A stretch of DNA of 32,070 nucleotides from an uncultured Gammaproteobacteria bacterium (GTDB taxonomy: Bacteria; Pseudomonadota; Gammaproteobacteria; GCA-002705445; GCA-002716945): positions 1 through 32,070 of the forward strand of contig CACAVP010000009.1 in assembly GCA_902535975.1 (NCBI GenBank), written 5' to 3'. This document shows positions 24,191-32,070 of this stretch, piece by piece. Each line of letters starts with the position of its first letter. Positions within the stretch are counted from its first letter, which is position 1. Below the pieces are notes generated by a model, which ran no database searches, was not told where the DNA came from, and saw nothing but the letters and a program-made list of their open reading frames with translations. The position numbers and the translations under genes were made by a program.

Positions 24191-24722
24191 TTTCAATAAC
24201 GAATTGAGCAGCATCAAATAGATCATCAAAAATATCTGAATCAGGCATTTGATCAGATAGTTCGCTGCCATTTCCCGTTTTAACACCCAATGGTTTACAT
24301 CCAGAAGCGAGTGCTGCTTTTATGTCACGGATAGAGTCACCTATCGCAAATACTCTAGATAGATCGATGTTTAATCTCTCTGATATTTCTAGATACATAC
24401 CAGGCTTAGGCTTCCTAAATGATGAGTTGTCATCCGGGTGGTCATAACAGTAATAAGTTGAAAAAATATCACCTCCAAATTTGTTGCATGTTTTTAAAAG
24501 CTTCTGATGAATATTAAGCATTTCATTGTAACTGATTATTCCCCTGCTTATTCCTGCTTGATTTGATATGAGAATAATTTTATATGAATTTTTTGTAAGC
24601 AATGAAATTGCTTCCATACTCCTTTCAATTGGGACCCACTCATCAGGCGTCTTTATATAAGCTGATGAGTCATGGTTTATCACCCCGTCACGATCTAAAA
24701 TGATGTACTTACTCTGATTCAT
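24162..24722 (-). CDS. gmhB: D-glycero-D-manno-heptose 1,7-bisphosphate 7-phosphatase
   Basis: GmhB removes the 7-phosphate of heptose bisphosphate on the way to ADP-heptose for LPS core. This 186-residue HAD phosphatase has the nucleophile motif L-D-R-D-G-V-I-N (Asp10, Asp12), S-N-Q-A-G-I-S-R-G at 53-61, R-K-P-K-P-G-M at 103-109 and G-D-S-x-x-D at 128-133. The zinc-loop pattern C-P-H-x-P-D-D-x-C-x-C-R-K-P is here [14 protein letters not shown]: only Cys92 remains in register, so the metal site appears lost. It overlaps both neighbours (14 bases with the glycyl-tRNA synthetase gene). Confidence 0.9.
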   Translation of the reverse strand: MNQSKYIILDRDGVINHDSSAYIKTPDEWVPIERSMEAISLLTKNSYKIILISNQAGISRGIISYNEMLNIHQKLLKTCNKFGGDIFSTYYCYDHPDDNSSFRKPKPGMYLEISERLNIDLSRVFAIGDSIRDIKAALASGCKPLGVKTGNGSELSDQMPDSDIFDDLFDAAQFVIENDKQYTLSI

Positions 24723-26064
24723 CCGAAAAATAATTAATAAAAAAATGTTCTACATCATCTATTTTTATAGTTTTCTGATCCATTGAATCACGATCTCTGA
24801 TAGTTAATGTATTTTTTTCTAGAGAATCAAAGTCTATCGTCATACATAATGGAGTCCCAATTTCATCATGTTTTCTATAACTTTTACCAATATTTCCTGT
24901 GTTCTCTACTACTACTCTCCCGATTTGAAACTTTTGCAATGATTTCTTAATGTCATGAGCAAGCTTAACAAGATTCTCATTGTTTCTTTTTAAAGGTATA
25001 ACCGCAGCTTTAATTGGCGAGAGATGTTTTTTTAGTTTTAGTACAGTTCTTTTTTTATTGTCTGGAAGCGTCTCAATAGTAAAAGCCTCATTTATAATTG
25101 CTAATACTCCCCTATCTACGCCTGCTGATGGCTCAATTACGTATGGAACTATCCATTCATTATTTTCATTTTGTATGGCTAATCGTGTATTAGAGTCTTT
25201 ATTCTCCATGACATTTGCATTTATGTTAAGTTCTTTCTGATTTTTAGTATGAGAGCCAAGGTCAAAATCTGTTCTATTTGCAATACCCTCCAGCTCTTCT
25301 AAGCCATGTGGAAATTGATACATAATATCAACAGTTGCCTTAGAGTAATGCGCTAGGTCATCGCCCGTTACAGTGAGAAGTTCGAATTTTTCTTTTGGTA
25401 ATCCCTGATCAATCCACCATTGGACCCTTTCATCAACCCATATTTTATGCCATTTATCGTCTTCACCAGGAGTGACAAAAAACTCAAGCTCCATTTGTTC
25501 AAACTCGCGAACCCTAAAGATAAAGTTCCTTGGTGTAATTTCATTTCTAAATGACTTTCCGATTTGAGCAATACCAAACGGTAATGATCTAGATGTACTA
25601 TCAATGACATTTTTAAAGTTAATATAGATTTGTTGTGCAGTCTCTGGTCGTAAATAAGCAACTGATGAATCATCTACGATAGGGCCAACGCTGGTCTCAA
25701 ACATCAGATTAAATTCTCTTGGATCTGTTAATTCTTCTCCTATACACTGCTCAGGTATTTGATCTTCTCTAAACCTCAGACCGCAGCTTTTGCAGTCAAC
25801 TAAAGGATCAGTGAAGGTATCTTGGTGGCCTGAATATTTGAGGACATCAGGATGAGTAAGAATAGAAGTGTCGAGACCTTCTACATCATCTCTGTTATAT
25901 ACTATTGATTTCCACCAAGCACTTTTGAGATTATTCTTTAATTCTACACCTAATGGACCATAGTCATATAATCCTTGAATGCCACCATAAATCTCATTTG
26001 ATTGAAAAATAAAGCCTCTTCTTTTGCAGAGAGCTACCAAATCTTCCATAGTATGTTGTGCCAA
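24709..26064 (-). CDS. glyS: Glycyl-tRNA synthetase, single-chain (alpha2) type
   Basis: This class II synthetase charges tRNA-Gly. It is the one-chain homodimeric type found in eukaryotes, archaea and some bacteria, not the glyQ/glyS heterotetramer usual in gammaproteobacteria. The 451 residues begin with L-C-K-R-R-G-F-I-F and [12 protein letters not shown] (motif 1), then a C-K-S-C-G pair, L-R-P-E-T-A-Q, motif 2 [17 protein letters not shown] and motif 3 S-A-G-V-D-R-G-V-L. The start is TTG: GAGGAG lies five bases upstream, while the ATG at codon 6 is too far from it. A TATAAT on the minus strand (26093-26088) may be its -10. The symbol glyS is used for convenience. Confidence 0.93.
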   Translation of the reverse strand: MAQHTMEDLVALCKRRGFIFQSNEIYGGIQGLYDYGPLGVELKNNLKSAWWKSIVYNRDDVEGLDTSILTHPDVLKYSGHQDTFTDPLVDCKSCGLRFREDQIPEQCIGEELTDPREFNLMFETSVGPIVDDSSVAYLRPETAQQIYINFKNVIDSTSRSLPFGIAQIGKSFRNEITPRNFIFRVREFEQMELEFFVTPGEDDKWHKIWVDERVQWWIDQGLPKEKFELLTVTGDDLAHYSKATVDIMYQFPHGLEELEGIANRTDFDLGSHTKNQKELNINANVMENKDSNTRLAIQNENNEWIVPYVIEPSAGVDRGVLAIINEAFTIETLPDNKKRTVLKLKKHLSPIKAAVIPLKRNNENLVKLAHDIKKSLQKFQIGRVVVENTGNIGKSYRKHDEIGTPLCMTIDFDSLEKNTLTIRDRDSMDQKTIKIDDVEHFFINYFSDESE

Positions 26065-26168
26065 ATCTACTCCTCGGGAATATTGAAATTATACTTCTAT
26101 AAGCATTATAAAGATAAGATTTTTAGATATTTCGCATCAATTAAAAGTATTATGCTTTTCCTTAAAAT

Positions 26169-26215
26169 AGTGCATATGCACTTATATAGATCATAATGTG
26201 TTCATGTTTAGTGCA
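26169..26215 (+). promoter_or_regulatory. Candidate NtrC enhancer sites upstream of glnA
   Basis: AGTGCATATGCACT (26169-26182) is a perfect palindrome of NtrC-like GTGC/GCAC half-sites, although in the reverse order to the usual GCAC-N7-GTGC. A partial match, TGTTCATGTTTAGTGCA (26199-26215), keeps one intact half. They lie about 75-120 bases before the likely transcription start, the range of NtrC sites at enteric glnA. Support is moderate because neither is a full consensus. Confidence 0.4.
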
Positions 26216-26263
26216 TTATATGATACAATATAGAACATCCATGAAAAACACATAGTTGGCGAT

Positions 26264-26281
26264 ATGGCACGATTAATGCAG
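26264..26281 (+). promoter_or_regulatory. Sigma-54-type (-24/-12) promoter of glnA
   Basis: ATGGCACGATTAATGCAG keeps the invariant GG (26266-26267) and GC (26278-26279) with exactly ten bases between, and the GGCACG core matches the consensus. Two consensus positions differ: A for the pyrimidine before TGG, and ATGC for TTGC. Transcription would start near 26291, about 30 bases before glnA. The ntrC gene two cistrons downstream supports this reading. Confidence 0.7.
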
Positions 26282-26320
26282 ATTATACAATGCAAATAAA
26301 AATCACTAGTGAGGAATAAA

Positions 26321-27733
26321 ATGAGTGCAAATGATATTAAGAAACTAGTCGATGAAAAAGAAGCAAAATTCATCGATTATAGATTTACAAATACCCAAGG
26401 TAAGGAGCAACATGTCACTGTAACAGCTTCTGATGAGGGTATAGAAACTGACTGTTCAGAAGGCAAAATGTTTGATGGATCATCTATAGCAGGCTGGAAG
26501 GATATTAATGAATCAGACATGATACTTATGCCTGATACTGATACAGCTTTTGTTGATCCTTTTTACGATGAACCTACTGTTAATGTTACATGTGATGTCA
26601 TTGAACCTTCAGATGGTTCCATATATGAAAAAGATCCTAGAGGGATTGCTAAAAAAGCAGAAAAATATTTGATTGACTCAGGTGTTGCTGATACAGCATA
26701 TTTTGGACCTGAAAATGAATTCTTTGTTTTCGATGATGTTAAATTTGAAGATACAATTGGTAGTTGCTTCTTCAAAGTCGACTCGTCCGAGGCTATCTGG
26801 AATAGTGGCAAGACCTATGAAGATGGTAACATGGGGCACAGACCTGGTGTTAAAGGAGGATATTTTCCTGTCCCACCTGTCGACGCCCTTCAAGACTGTA
26901 GATCTGCAATGATAACCACATTACATGAGGTTGGTGTTCAATGTGAAGTTCATCACCATGAGGTTGCAACTGCAGGACAATGTGAAATTGGAACTTTATT
27001 CAACACACTCGTTAAAAAAGCTGATGAAGTACAAAAGTACAAGTATGTAGTTCAAAATGTTGCACATGCTTTTGGTAAAACAGCTACCTTTATGCCAAAA
27101 CCTGTAGTTGGTGATAATGGAACAGGTATGCATGTTCACCAGTCATTATCTAAAGATGGTAAAAATATTTTTGCAGGTGACAAATACGGCAACTTATCAC
27201 AAGAAGCTCTGTGGTATATAGGTGGAATAATCAAACACGCTAGGGCTCTAAATGCGTTTACTAATGCATCTACTAATAGTTACAAAAGATTGATTCCTGG
27301 GTTTGAAGCTCCTGTAATATTAACTTACTCAGCAAGGAACAGATCAGCATCGATAAGAATCCCATATGTCATGAGTGATAAAGCAAGAAGGATTGAAGTT
27401 AGGTTCCCGGACTCAACTGCAAACCCATATCTTGCTTTCTCAGCAATGATGATGGCTGGTCTTGATGGTATAAAAAATCAAATTGATCCAGGTCCATCTA
27501 TGGATAAAGACTTATTTGCAATTAGTAGAGAAGAAGAAGCGCTCCTTCCAACTGTCGCACCTGGTCTTGATGTCGCTCTTGATGCACTTGATAAAGATAG
27601 AGCATTTTTAAACGCTGGTGATGTGTTTACTAACAATATGATTGACTCGTATATTGATCTGAAAATGGATGAAGTACAAAGATTAAGACAATCAACTCAT
27701 CCATGTGAATTTGAAATGTACTATAGTCTATAA
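26321..27733 (+). CDS. glnA: Glutamine synthetase type I (adenylylation Tyr replaced by Phe)
   Basis: GlnA makes glutamine from glutamate, ammonia and ATP, the main ammonium-assimilation step; the enzyme is a dodecamer. The ATG at 26321 (470 residues) has GAGGA five bases upstream, so the GTG 12 bases earlier is not needed. Motifs: [38 protein letters not shown] and [10 protein letters not shown]. In GlnE-regulated enzymes the sequence D-L-Y-D-L-P-P carries the modified Tyr (397 in E. coli). Here it is D-L-F-A-I-S-R with Phe399 (codon TTT, 27515-27517), so adenylylation at that site is impossible. Control is likely transcriptional through NtrBC. Confidence 0.97.
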   Translation: MSANDIKKLVDEKEAKFIDYRFTNTQGKEQHVTVTASDEGIETDCSEGKMFDGSSIAGWKDINESDMILMPDTDTAFVDPFYDEPTVNVTCDVIEPSDGSIYEKDPRGIAKKAEKYLIDSGVADTAYFGPENEFFVFDDVKFEDTIGSCFFKVDSSEAIWNSGKTYEDGNMGHRPGVKGGYFPVPPVDALQDCRSAMITTLHEVGVQCEVHHHEVATAGQCEIGTLFNTLVKKADEVQKYKYVVQNVAHAFGKTATFMPKPVVGDNGTGMHVHQSLSKDGKNIFAGDKYGNLSQEALWYIGGIIKHARALNAFTNASTNSYKRLIPGFEAPVILTYSARNRSASIRIPYVMSDKARRIEVRFPDSTANPYLAFSAMMMAGLDGIKNQIDPGPSMDKDLFAISREEEALLPTVAPGLDVALDALDKDRAFLNAGDVFTNNMIDSYIDLKMDEVQRLRQSTHPCEFEMYYSL

Positions 27734-27739
27734 AAAACA

Positions 27740-27764
27740 TATGCTGCCCTTCTTGGGCAGCATA
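27740..27764 (+). other. Intercistronic hairpin between glnA and ntrB
   Basis: A perfect 10-bp stem (TATGCTGCCC/GGGCAGCATA) with a TTCTT loop fills most of the 38-base gap. On the plus strand it is followed by C and a run of A, not T, so it is not a classic terminator in the direction of transcription. It ends seven bases before the ntrB ATG and may lower readthrough or ntrB translation, or protect the glnA 3' end. Confidence 0.7.
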
Positions 27765-27771
27765 CAAAAAA

Positions 27772-28854
27772 ATGGAATTACAAGACAAAATAGCATTAGA
27801 CTCAAAGTTGCTTCTGGATATACTTGAAAATATCTCAACAGCAGTCGTTGTTCTTAATGATGATAATAGTTACTTTTTTGTTAATATTGCTGGATTAGAT
27901 TTACTTGGTATTAGTGGCAAGTTCCCTGAATTGTCGTCTCTTAAATCTATCATAGGACATCAACATCTCTTGCAGCACATAAATTCTATTCGTCAGGAAA
28001 GGCACTCAAAAATGATCAGAGATTTTAAGTTCAAAAACTTCGAAGGTCATGAAAAGATTGTAGATTGTAATTTGTCCCTATCGAGGTTTGACAATAAAGA
28101 AGTAACATTGATTGAATTTACTGAAACGGGAAGACTTCATAGTATTTCACTTGAACAGAACCTTATTGAACAAGAAAGAGCAACTAGAGAGATGATAAAA
28201 GGTCTATCTCACGAAATTAAAAACCCACTGGGCGGTATATTAGGTGCGGCGCAGATTCTTGAAAAGTCTTTGGATGATTCTTATACTAAATTTACAGATA
28301 TCATAAAAAAAGAAACTGGGCGGTTGGTGAATCTTCTTAATGATATGGCACTACCAGCAACCTCAGTCAAGAAATCGCCAATTAACATTCATGAAGTTAC
28401 AGAACATGTTGTAGATCTCTTTCAATTTGATCTAAAAAATAAGAATGTTAACTTCATAAAAGATTATGATCCAAGTATCCCTGATGTGAATACAAACAAG
28501 GAACAACTTATCCAAGCATTAATCAACCTTGTTAGAAACTCTATTCAAGCTCTTGAGTTTAAAGGTAATATTACAATTAGGACGAGAACGGAACCAAGTT
28601 ATACTATTGGTAACGACTATTACCCTCTAGTTACGAAAATAAGTGTAATTGATAATGGCCCTGGTATTCCAGAGGACAAATTAAAAGAAATTTTCTATCC
28701 AATGGTGAGTACAAAAACAGGCGGTATGGGGCTTGGACTTACAATTGCACAATCTATTATAATGCAAAATTCTGGACTCATTGAGTGTTCAAGTAAGCAG
28801 AGGGAAACTTCTTTTACTATAGTTCTTCCTGTTAGGAGCAAAAGTGATGCCTAA
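27772..28854 (+). CDS. glnL: Nitrogen-regulation sensor kinase/phosphatase NtrB
   Basis: NtrB phosphorylates or dephosphorylates NtrC according to PII signalling. The 360 residues comprise an N-terminal PAS domain (about 10-125, L-N-D-D-N-S-Y-F-F-V-N), a dimerisation domain with His147 in G-L-S-H-E-I-K-N-P-L-G-G, an N box N-L-V-R-N-S-I-Q-A-L, G1 box D-N-G-P-G-I-P and G2 box G-G-M-G-L-G-L. There are no transmembrane segments, as expected for cytoplasmic NtrB. No Shine-Dalgarno is visible before the ATG; a strong hairpin occupies that position, so translation may be weak. It overlaps ntrC by 8 bases. Confidence 0.94.
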   Translation: MELQDKIALDSKLLLDILENISTAVVVLNDDNSYFFVNIAGLDLLGISGKFPELSSLKSIIGHQHLLQHINSIRQERHSKMIRDFKFKNFEGHEKIVDCNLSLSRFDNKEVTLIEFTETGRLHSISLEQNLIEQERATREMIKGLSHEIKNPLGGILGAAQILEKSLDDSYTKFTDIIKKETGRLVNLLNDMALPATSVKKSPINIHEVTEHVVDLFQFDLKNKNVNFIKDYDPSIPDVNTNKEQLIQALINLVRNSIQALEFKGNITIRTRTEPSYTIGNDYYPLVTKISVIDNGPGIPEDKLKEIFYPMVSTKTGGMGLGLTIAQSIIMQNSGLIECSSKQRETSFTIVLPVRSKSDA

Positions 28855-30244
28855 AATCTGGATAATTGATGATGAAGAGAGTATAAGAACTATCTGCACG
28901 AGCGCACTAGAGGATCTCTTCACAGTAGAATCATTTGCAAATGCGTCAGAGGCATTACTTGAGCTTAATTCAACACAGCCCGACCTCATTATCACAGACA
29001 TAAAGATGCCTGGAATGTCTGGACTAGAGTTCCTAGATAAAGTCTCTGATAAATTTCCAGAAATACCAACAATAATTATCACCGCACATGCAAATATTGA
29101 TAATGCTCTCTCAGCCTATAAAGGTGGTGCTTTTGAATATTTAACAAAGCCTTTTGATATTAATGAAATAAGAAAACTAGCCATCAAAGCAACTCGATCA
29201 AGTAACAATTTCAGTACCGATTTAACCAACAACACAGAAAATAATATTGTTGGAAAAGCTGATGCAATGCAGGATGTGTTCAAAGCTATAGGCAAAATTT
29301 CAAAAACAGATATCACTGTGCTTATCAGGGGTGAATCTGGGACAGGAAAGGAGCTCATAGCACAGTCAGTGCACACTAATAGTCCTCGGAGTGATAAGCC
29401 TTTCGTTGCGATAAATGTTGCTGCGATTCCTCACGAGTTACTTGAAAGTGAACTGTTTGGTCATGAGAAAGGTTCATTCACTGGTGCACAAACACAGAGG
29501 ATTGGTAGATTTGAGCAAGCATTAGGTGGGACTTTATTTCTTGATGAAATAGGAGATATGCATCCTGAACTTCAAACTAGACTTCTCAGAGTCTTATCTA
29601 GTCATGAGTTTTATAGAGTAGGTGGACAGAAACCAATAAAATCAGATGTTCGAATAATAGCAGCCACGAATCAGGACATAGAAAATTTAATTAAAGAAGG
29701 TAAGTTTCGAGAGGATCTCTATCATCGGTTAAATGTTTTTAGAATTGAGCTGCCTCCCCTCAGAAATAGGAAAGAGGATATAAATGAGCTTGTAAAATAC
29801 TTCTTGAGTAAAAGTGCTGAGGAGCTTAAAAGTGATTCTAAAACTATAGAAAGTGCTGCTATGGAGCTATTAAATAAATATGATTGGCCAGGTAATATTA
29901 GACAGCTTGAAAATATATGCAGATATATGACAGTCATGGCTCCGTCATCTACCATTACAACAGATGATGTCCCAGACGAAGTTAGGAGTTTACGCTCAAA
30001 TAGTAATAGTACAGCTTTAAATGGAAGTGAGAATGCAGGCTCATCATGGGAGGAGAATTTATCAAGTCACATAAAAGGTATACTCTCAGATAGTAATGAT
30101 TTAAGTGTATTTTCACGTGAGCTTGAGAAACTACTCCTAAAAGAAGCATTGTCAGCCAGTAAAGGAAAGCGAATCGAGGCCGCTAGAATTCTAGGTTTAG
30201 GTCGAAATACAATCACAAGAAAAATAAAGGAATTAGATTTGTAA
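28847..30244 (+). CDS. glnG: Nitrogen-regulation response regulator NtrC
   Basis: This sigma-54 activator has 465 residues from the ATG at 28847; a GTG three bases earlier is also possible (AGGAG lies upstream of both). The receiver domain has Asp8-Asp9, phospho-acceptor Asp51 in D-I-K-M-P-G, Thr79 and Lys101. The AAA+ domain has Walker A G-E-S-G-T-G-K-E at 162-169, the sigma-54-contact loop as G-S-F-T-G-A at 209-214 (usual G-A-F-T-G-A), Walker B L-F-L-D-E-I-G-D, and R-E-D-L-Y-H-R-L-N-V. A Fis-type helix-turn-helix, A-A-R-I-L-G-L-G-R-N-T-I-T-R, ends the protein. It likely activates the glnA promoter and so its own operon. It converges on gpsA with a 12-base overlap. Confidence 0.96.
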   Translation: MPKIWIIDDEESIRTICTSALEDLFTVESFANASEALLELNSTQPDLIITDIKMPGMSGLEFLDKVSDKFPEIPTIIITAHANIDNALSAYKGGAFEYLTKPFDINEIRKLAIKATRSSNNFSTDLTNNTENNIVGKADAMQDVFKAIGKISKTDITVLIRGESGTGKELIAQSVHTNSPRSDKPFVAINVAAIPHELLESELFGHEKGSFTGAQTQRIGRFEQALGGTLFLDEIGDMHPELQTRLLRVLSSHEFYRVGGQKPIKSDVRIIAATNQDIENLIKEGKFREDLYHRLNVFRIELPPLRNRKEDINELVKYFLSKSAEELKSDSKTIESAAMELLNKYDWPGNIRQLENICRYMTVMAPSSTITTDDVPDEVRSLRSNSNSTALNGSENAGSSWEENLSSHIKGILSDSNDLSVFSRELEKLLLKEALSASKGKRIEAARILGLGRNTITRKIKELDL

Positions 30245-31246
30245 AAATTCTTTGAGTAGTCCCTCACGCTCTGTCAACTTAGACTTTAAAATCTCATACA
30301 AAAGCATTGTCAATCCATCGCCACTCTGTTTCGAATGCTTCATGAGAGTATGACAACATTCATAGCCCTCGATCGTTCCTATACTATTTTTAGCATCTTC
30401 AATACTTATCTTTTGATCTGCAATAAGCTTCCCAAATTGATAGTTGCGAGATTGGTTTTGTTTGCAGGTCAAAATCATATCTCCTATATAGCCCGGAGAA
30501 GAAATAATTATATCTTTATCATGATTCATATTGTCAGCTATATCTTGGTATCCATTAGGTTGAGAATGATCAAATGGTCCTTCTGCTAATTGCCATGTCT
30601 CTTCACAAGCCTTTTTGATAATTTTGTTGGTGTGAATGCCCTTGTCAAAATACTCATCAACCATTCCACATATAATTGCAGCAATATTTTTGATAATTCC
30701 TGCTATTTCAATATGACGGATATATTTTGTTGGGGTCATCTGAAAAAATGAACTTCTGGTTGCTTCAGACATGGCCTTACATAAACCATCATCTAAAGAG
30801 GCAATAGATACGATAATCCTCTTCCCATCACACAAATCCTTAGCAAAGGATGGACCTGATATGAGTCCATATTTTTGTATATTTGCAAATCTATCAAATA
30901 CTAAATCACTAAATAACCAGCCGGTTTGATGATCAATGCCTTTTGTAAGTGATACTACCTCAGTCAGTCTACTAAAGTAGCTCTCATAATTATTTAAAAG
31001 GTCACTAAAACCTTTACTGTTGACAGCAATGATATTTATTTCATCATTATTTTTATGATCATTAAGAGTCTCTAACGCTATAATGTGATTAGATGATACA
31101 TTCTTAAGTCCGAGCTGTTGAATACTCTTATCTTCTAAGCTTGTATCTCTCCGGAATATTTCAACAGTATGACCCAAGTTCAAAAGATAATCTGAGAAGG
31201 CTAACCCCCATACGCCAGCACCAAGTACCCTGAATTTAGTGGTCAT
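30233..31246 (-). CDS. gpsA: Glycerol-3-phosphate dehydrogenase [NAD(P)+]
   Basis: GpsA reduces dihydroxyacetone phosphate to sn-glycerol-3-phosphate, the start of phospholipid synthesis. In 337 residues I see the nucleotide motif G-A-G-V-W-G at 9-14, S-L-T-K-G-I, S-G-P-S-F-A-K-D, the catalytic-region Lys in I-I-K-N-I-A-A-I, and G-D-M-I-L-T-C followed by N-Q-S-R-N-Y-Q-F-G. The segment after I-I-K-N, normally G-L-x-x-G-x-N-A-x-A-A-L, is divergent here (G-I-H-T-N-K-I-I-K-K-A). It abuts the secB stop. secB-gpsA is a conserved proteobacterial pair. Confidence 0.93.
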   Translation of the reverse strand: MTTKFRVLGAGVWGLAFSDYLLNLGHTVEIFRRDTSLEDKSIQQLGLKNVSSNHIIALETLNDHKNNDEINIIAVNSKGFSDLLNNYESYFSRLTEVVSLTKGIDHQTGWLFSDLVFDRFANIQKYGLISGPSFAKDLCDGKRIIVSIASLDDGLCKAMSEATRSSFFQMTPTKYIRHIEIAGIIKNIAAIICGMVDEYFDKGIHTNKIIKKACEETWQLAEGPFDHSQPNGYQDIADNMNHDKDIIISSPGYIGDMILTCKQNQSRNYQFGKLIADQKISIEDAKNSIGTIEGYECCHTLMKHSKQSGDGLTMLLYEILKSKLTEREGLLKEFLQI

Positions 31247-31683
31247 TAATTATCTTTTCTTTTGTCCAGTTCGTTTTGATAAATAGTATGGAAGTCTATT
31301 GGAGATAGGAATAAAGGGGGGAATCCGCCCTTTTGTATAATGTTAGATATATTTTCTCTTGCGTATGGAAATACTATCTCAGCGCAGTGGACATTAAGGA
31401 ATCTTTTTTTTAGATCTTCATTGTCTGTTGAAATGAGAAAAACTCCGCATTGCTTTAATTCAACTAAATACAAAGTCTTATCCTCTACCTCTGCTTTGAC
31501 ATTAAATGTGAGCGTCAATTCGTGTATATCATCAGTTAGCTTGTTAATATTAGATTCAAAGTTGAAACCAACTTTTGGCGACGAAGACATGTTAGTAAAT
31601 ACATCTGGTGTCATCGGTGATTCGAATGAAAGATCTTTCAAATAGACTCTCTGAATATTGAATTGGACTTTATTATCGTTCAT
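31246..31683 (-). CDS. secB: Protein-export chaperone SecB
   Basis: SecB keeps precursor proteins unfolded and delivers them to SecA; it works as a tetramer. The 145-residue length is typical. It contains the family signature F-N-I-Q-R-V-Y-L-K-D-L-S-F-E-S-P near the start and V-H-C-A-E-I-V-F-P-Y-A-R-E-N-I-S, followed by G-G-F-P-P-L-F-L-S-P-I-D-F. Its ATG overlaps the stop of the upstream rhodanese-like gene (ATGA) and its end overlaps the gpsA start by one base, so all three are in one operon. Confidence 0.97.
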   Translation of the reverse strand: MNDNKVQFNIQRVYLKDLSFESPMTPDVFTNMSSSPKVGFNFESNINKLTDDIHELTLTFNVKAEVEDKTLYLVELKQCGVFLISTDNEDLKKRFLNVHCAEIVFPYARENISNIIQKGGFPPLFLSPIDFHTIYQNELDKRKDN

Positions 31684-32070
31684 TTTCCCTCCACCAAAGG
31701 AAGATTATTTTCAGTCCAAGACTGGATTCCACCCTCTAGGTAAAATACTTTTATAGAGTTAATCTTCGATATTTTCTCAGCACTGCTGACACTCGACATT
31801 TCGTCCTTATCATAAACAACAACTTCATCAAAATCTATTTGTTTTGAACTTGATGAGTCATGAAGTATAGCTTGTGAGATGTGTCCTCTTTTGTATTCAG
31901 ATTTTTCTCTTGTGTCAAGAACAACAATTTGATTTTCATTAATTTTTGAAACAAGGTCACTACAGTTGATGCCTTTATATTTTTTTGTAAAGTTCTTGAT
32001 CTCAAAAGAAATGATGAGATAAATGAAAATAAATAACGCTACTGATAAAACTGGATGATTAAGGATAAAT
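31680..32070 (-). CDS. Membrane-anchored rhodanese-like protein (YibN type), C-terminal part
   Basis: An open frame enters from the right edge and ends at the TGA overlapping the secB start; 129 residues are visible. It shows H-P-V-L-S-V-A-L-F-I-F-I-Y-L-I-I (membrane helix), then a single rhodanese domain with V-V-L-D-T-R-E-K-S-E-Y-K-R-G-H-I and the closing L-E-G-G-I-Q-S-W. The loop that normally carries the catalytic Cys (V-Y-C-x-x-G) reads V-V-V-Y-D-K-D-E-M-S-S, with no Cys, so it is unlikely to be a sulfurtransferase. Position before secB matches YibN of E. coli. The first residues lie outside the window. Confidence 0.85.
   Translation of the reverse strand, partial: FILNHPVLSVALFIFIYLIISFEIKNFTKKYKGINCSDLVSKINENQIVVLDTREKSEYKRGHISQAILHDSSSSKQIDFDEVVVYDKDEMSSVSSAEKISKINSIKVFYLEGGIQSWTENNLPLVEGK

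Noticed and set aside
1-32070. CRISPR array, insertion sequence, integrase or attachment repeats
   Set aside because: I saw no evenly spaced repeats, transposase or integrase motifs; repeats found are single short palindromes or terminator stems.

Overview
The window looks like a piece of chromosome from a free-living, AT-rich, gene-dense gammaproteobacterium, most likely a marine pelagic lineage of the low-GC type (SAR86- or SUP05-like). That placement is inferred from gene order and compactness and was not tested. Gammaproteobacterial signatures are the glnA-ntrB-ntrC order with a sigma-54-type promoter, the thiS-thiG-trmB order, the glycyl-tRNA synthetase-gmhB-plsC order and the yibN-like rhodanese-secB-gpsA order. 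Genes are packed tightly. Many share 1-14 bases, four convergent pairs abut or overlap at their stop codons, and no stretch above 300 bases lacks a gene. I see no insertion sequence, phage, CRISPR array or rRNA.

Layout. 1-3789 (minus): a tight operon ppc, DUF2905 membrane protein, stand-alone S24-type protein, grxC, and a Sel1-repeat gene cut by the window edge. 3890-5702 (minus): pyrC-type dihydroorotase and tadA, divergent from a MerC-like membrane protein (5754-6149, plus). 6150-10205 (minus): the most accessory-looking block, two TPR genes (one with a glycosyltransferase-like C-terminus), then an intimin/invasin-type outer-membrane barrel without a passenger, then a secreted cysteine-rich protein of unknown family. 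10307-10909 (minus): a DUF1326 gene with its own terminator and a palindromic candidate operator. 11089-14788 (plus): a GltD-like FAD/Fe-S protein overlapping a molybdopterin oxidoreductase. 14877-17615: MORN-repeat protein, small membrane protein, lipoprotein, SDR and ispA-like prenyl synthase. 17629-22335: TVP38/DedA-like protein, rfbA, tRNA-Thr(CGU), thiS-thiG-trmB and a SulP transporter with no ordinary start codon. 22465-26064: Tas-like aldo/keto reductase, plsC, gmhB and single-chain glycyl-tRNA synthetase. 26264-30244: sigma-54-type promoter, glnA, ntrB, ntrC. 30233-32070 (minus): gpsA, secB and a rhodanese-like protein running off the edge.

How parts fit together. glnA-ntrBC forms a nitrogen-control unit, but the glutamine synthetase has Phe where GlnE would adenylylate a Tyr, which suggests control mainly through transcription. 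The barrel, the secreted partner and the TPR/glycosyltransferase genes may make one surface structure. The FAD/Fe-S and molybdopterin proteins probably form one two-subunit oxidoreductase of unknown substrate. The glycyl-tRNA synthetase sits where gammaproteobacteria normally carry glyQ-glyS. The best candidates for something undescribed are the split barrel locus (6150-10205) and the molybdoenzyme pair (11089-14788).
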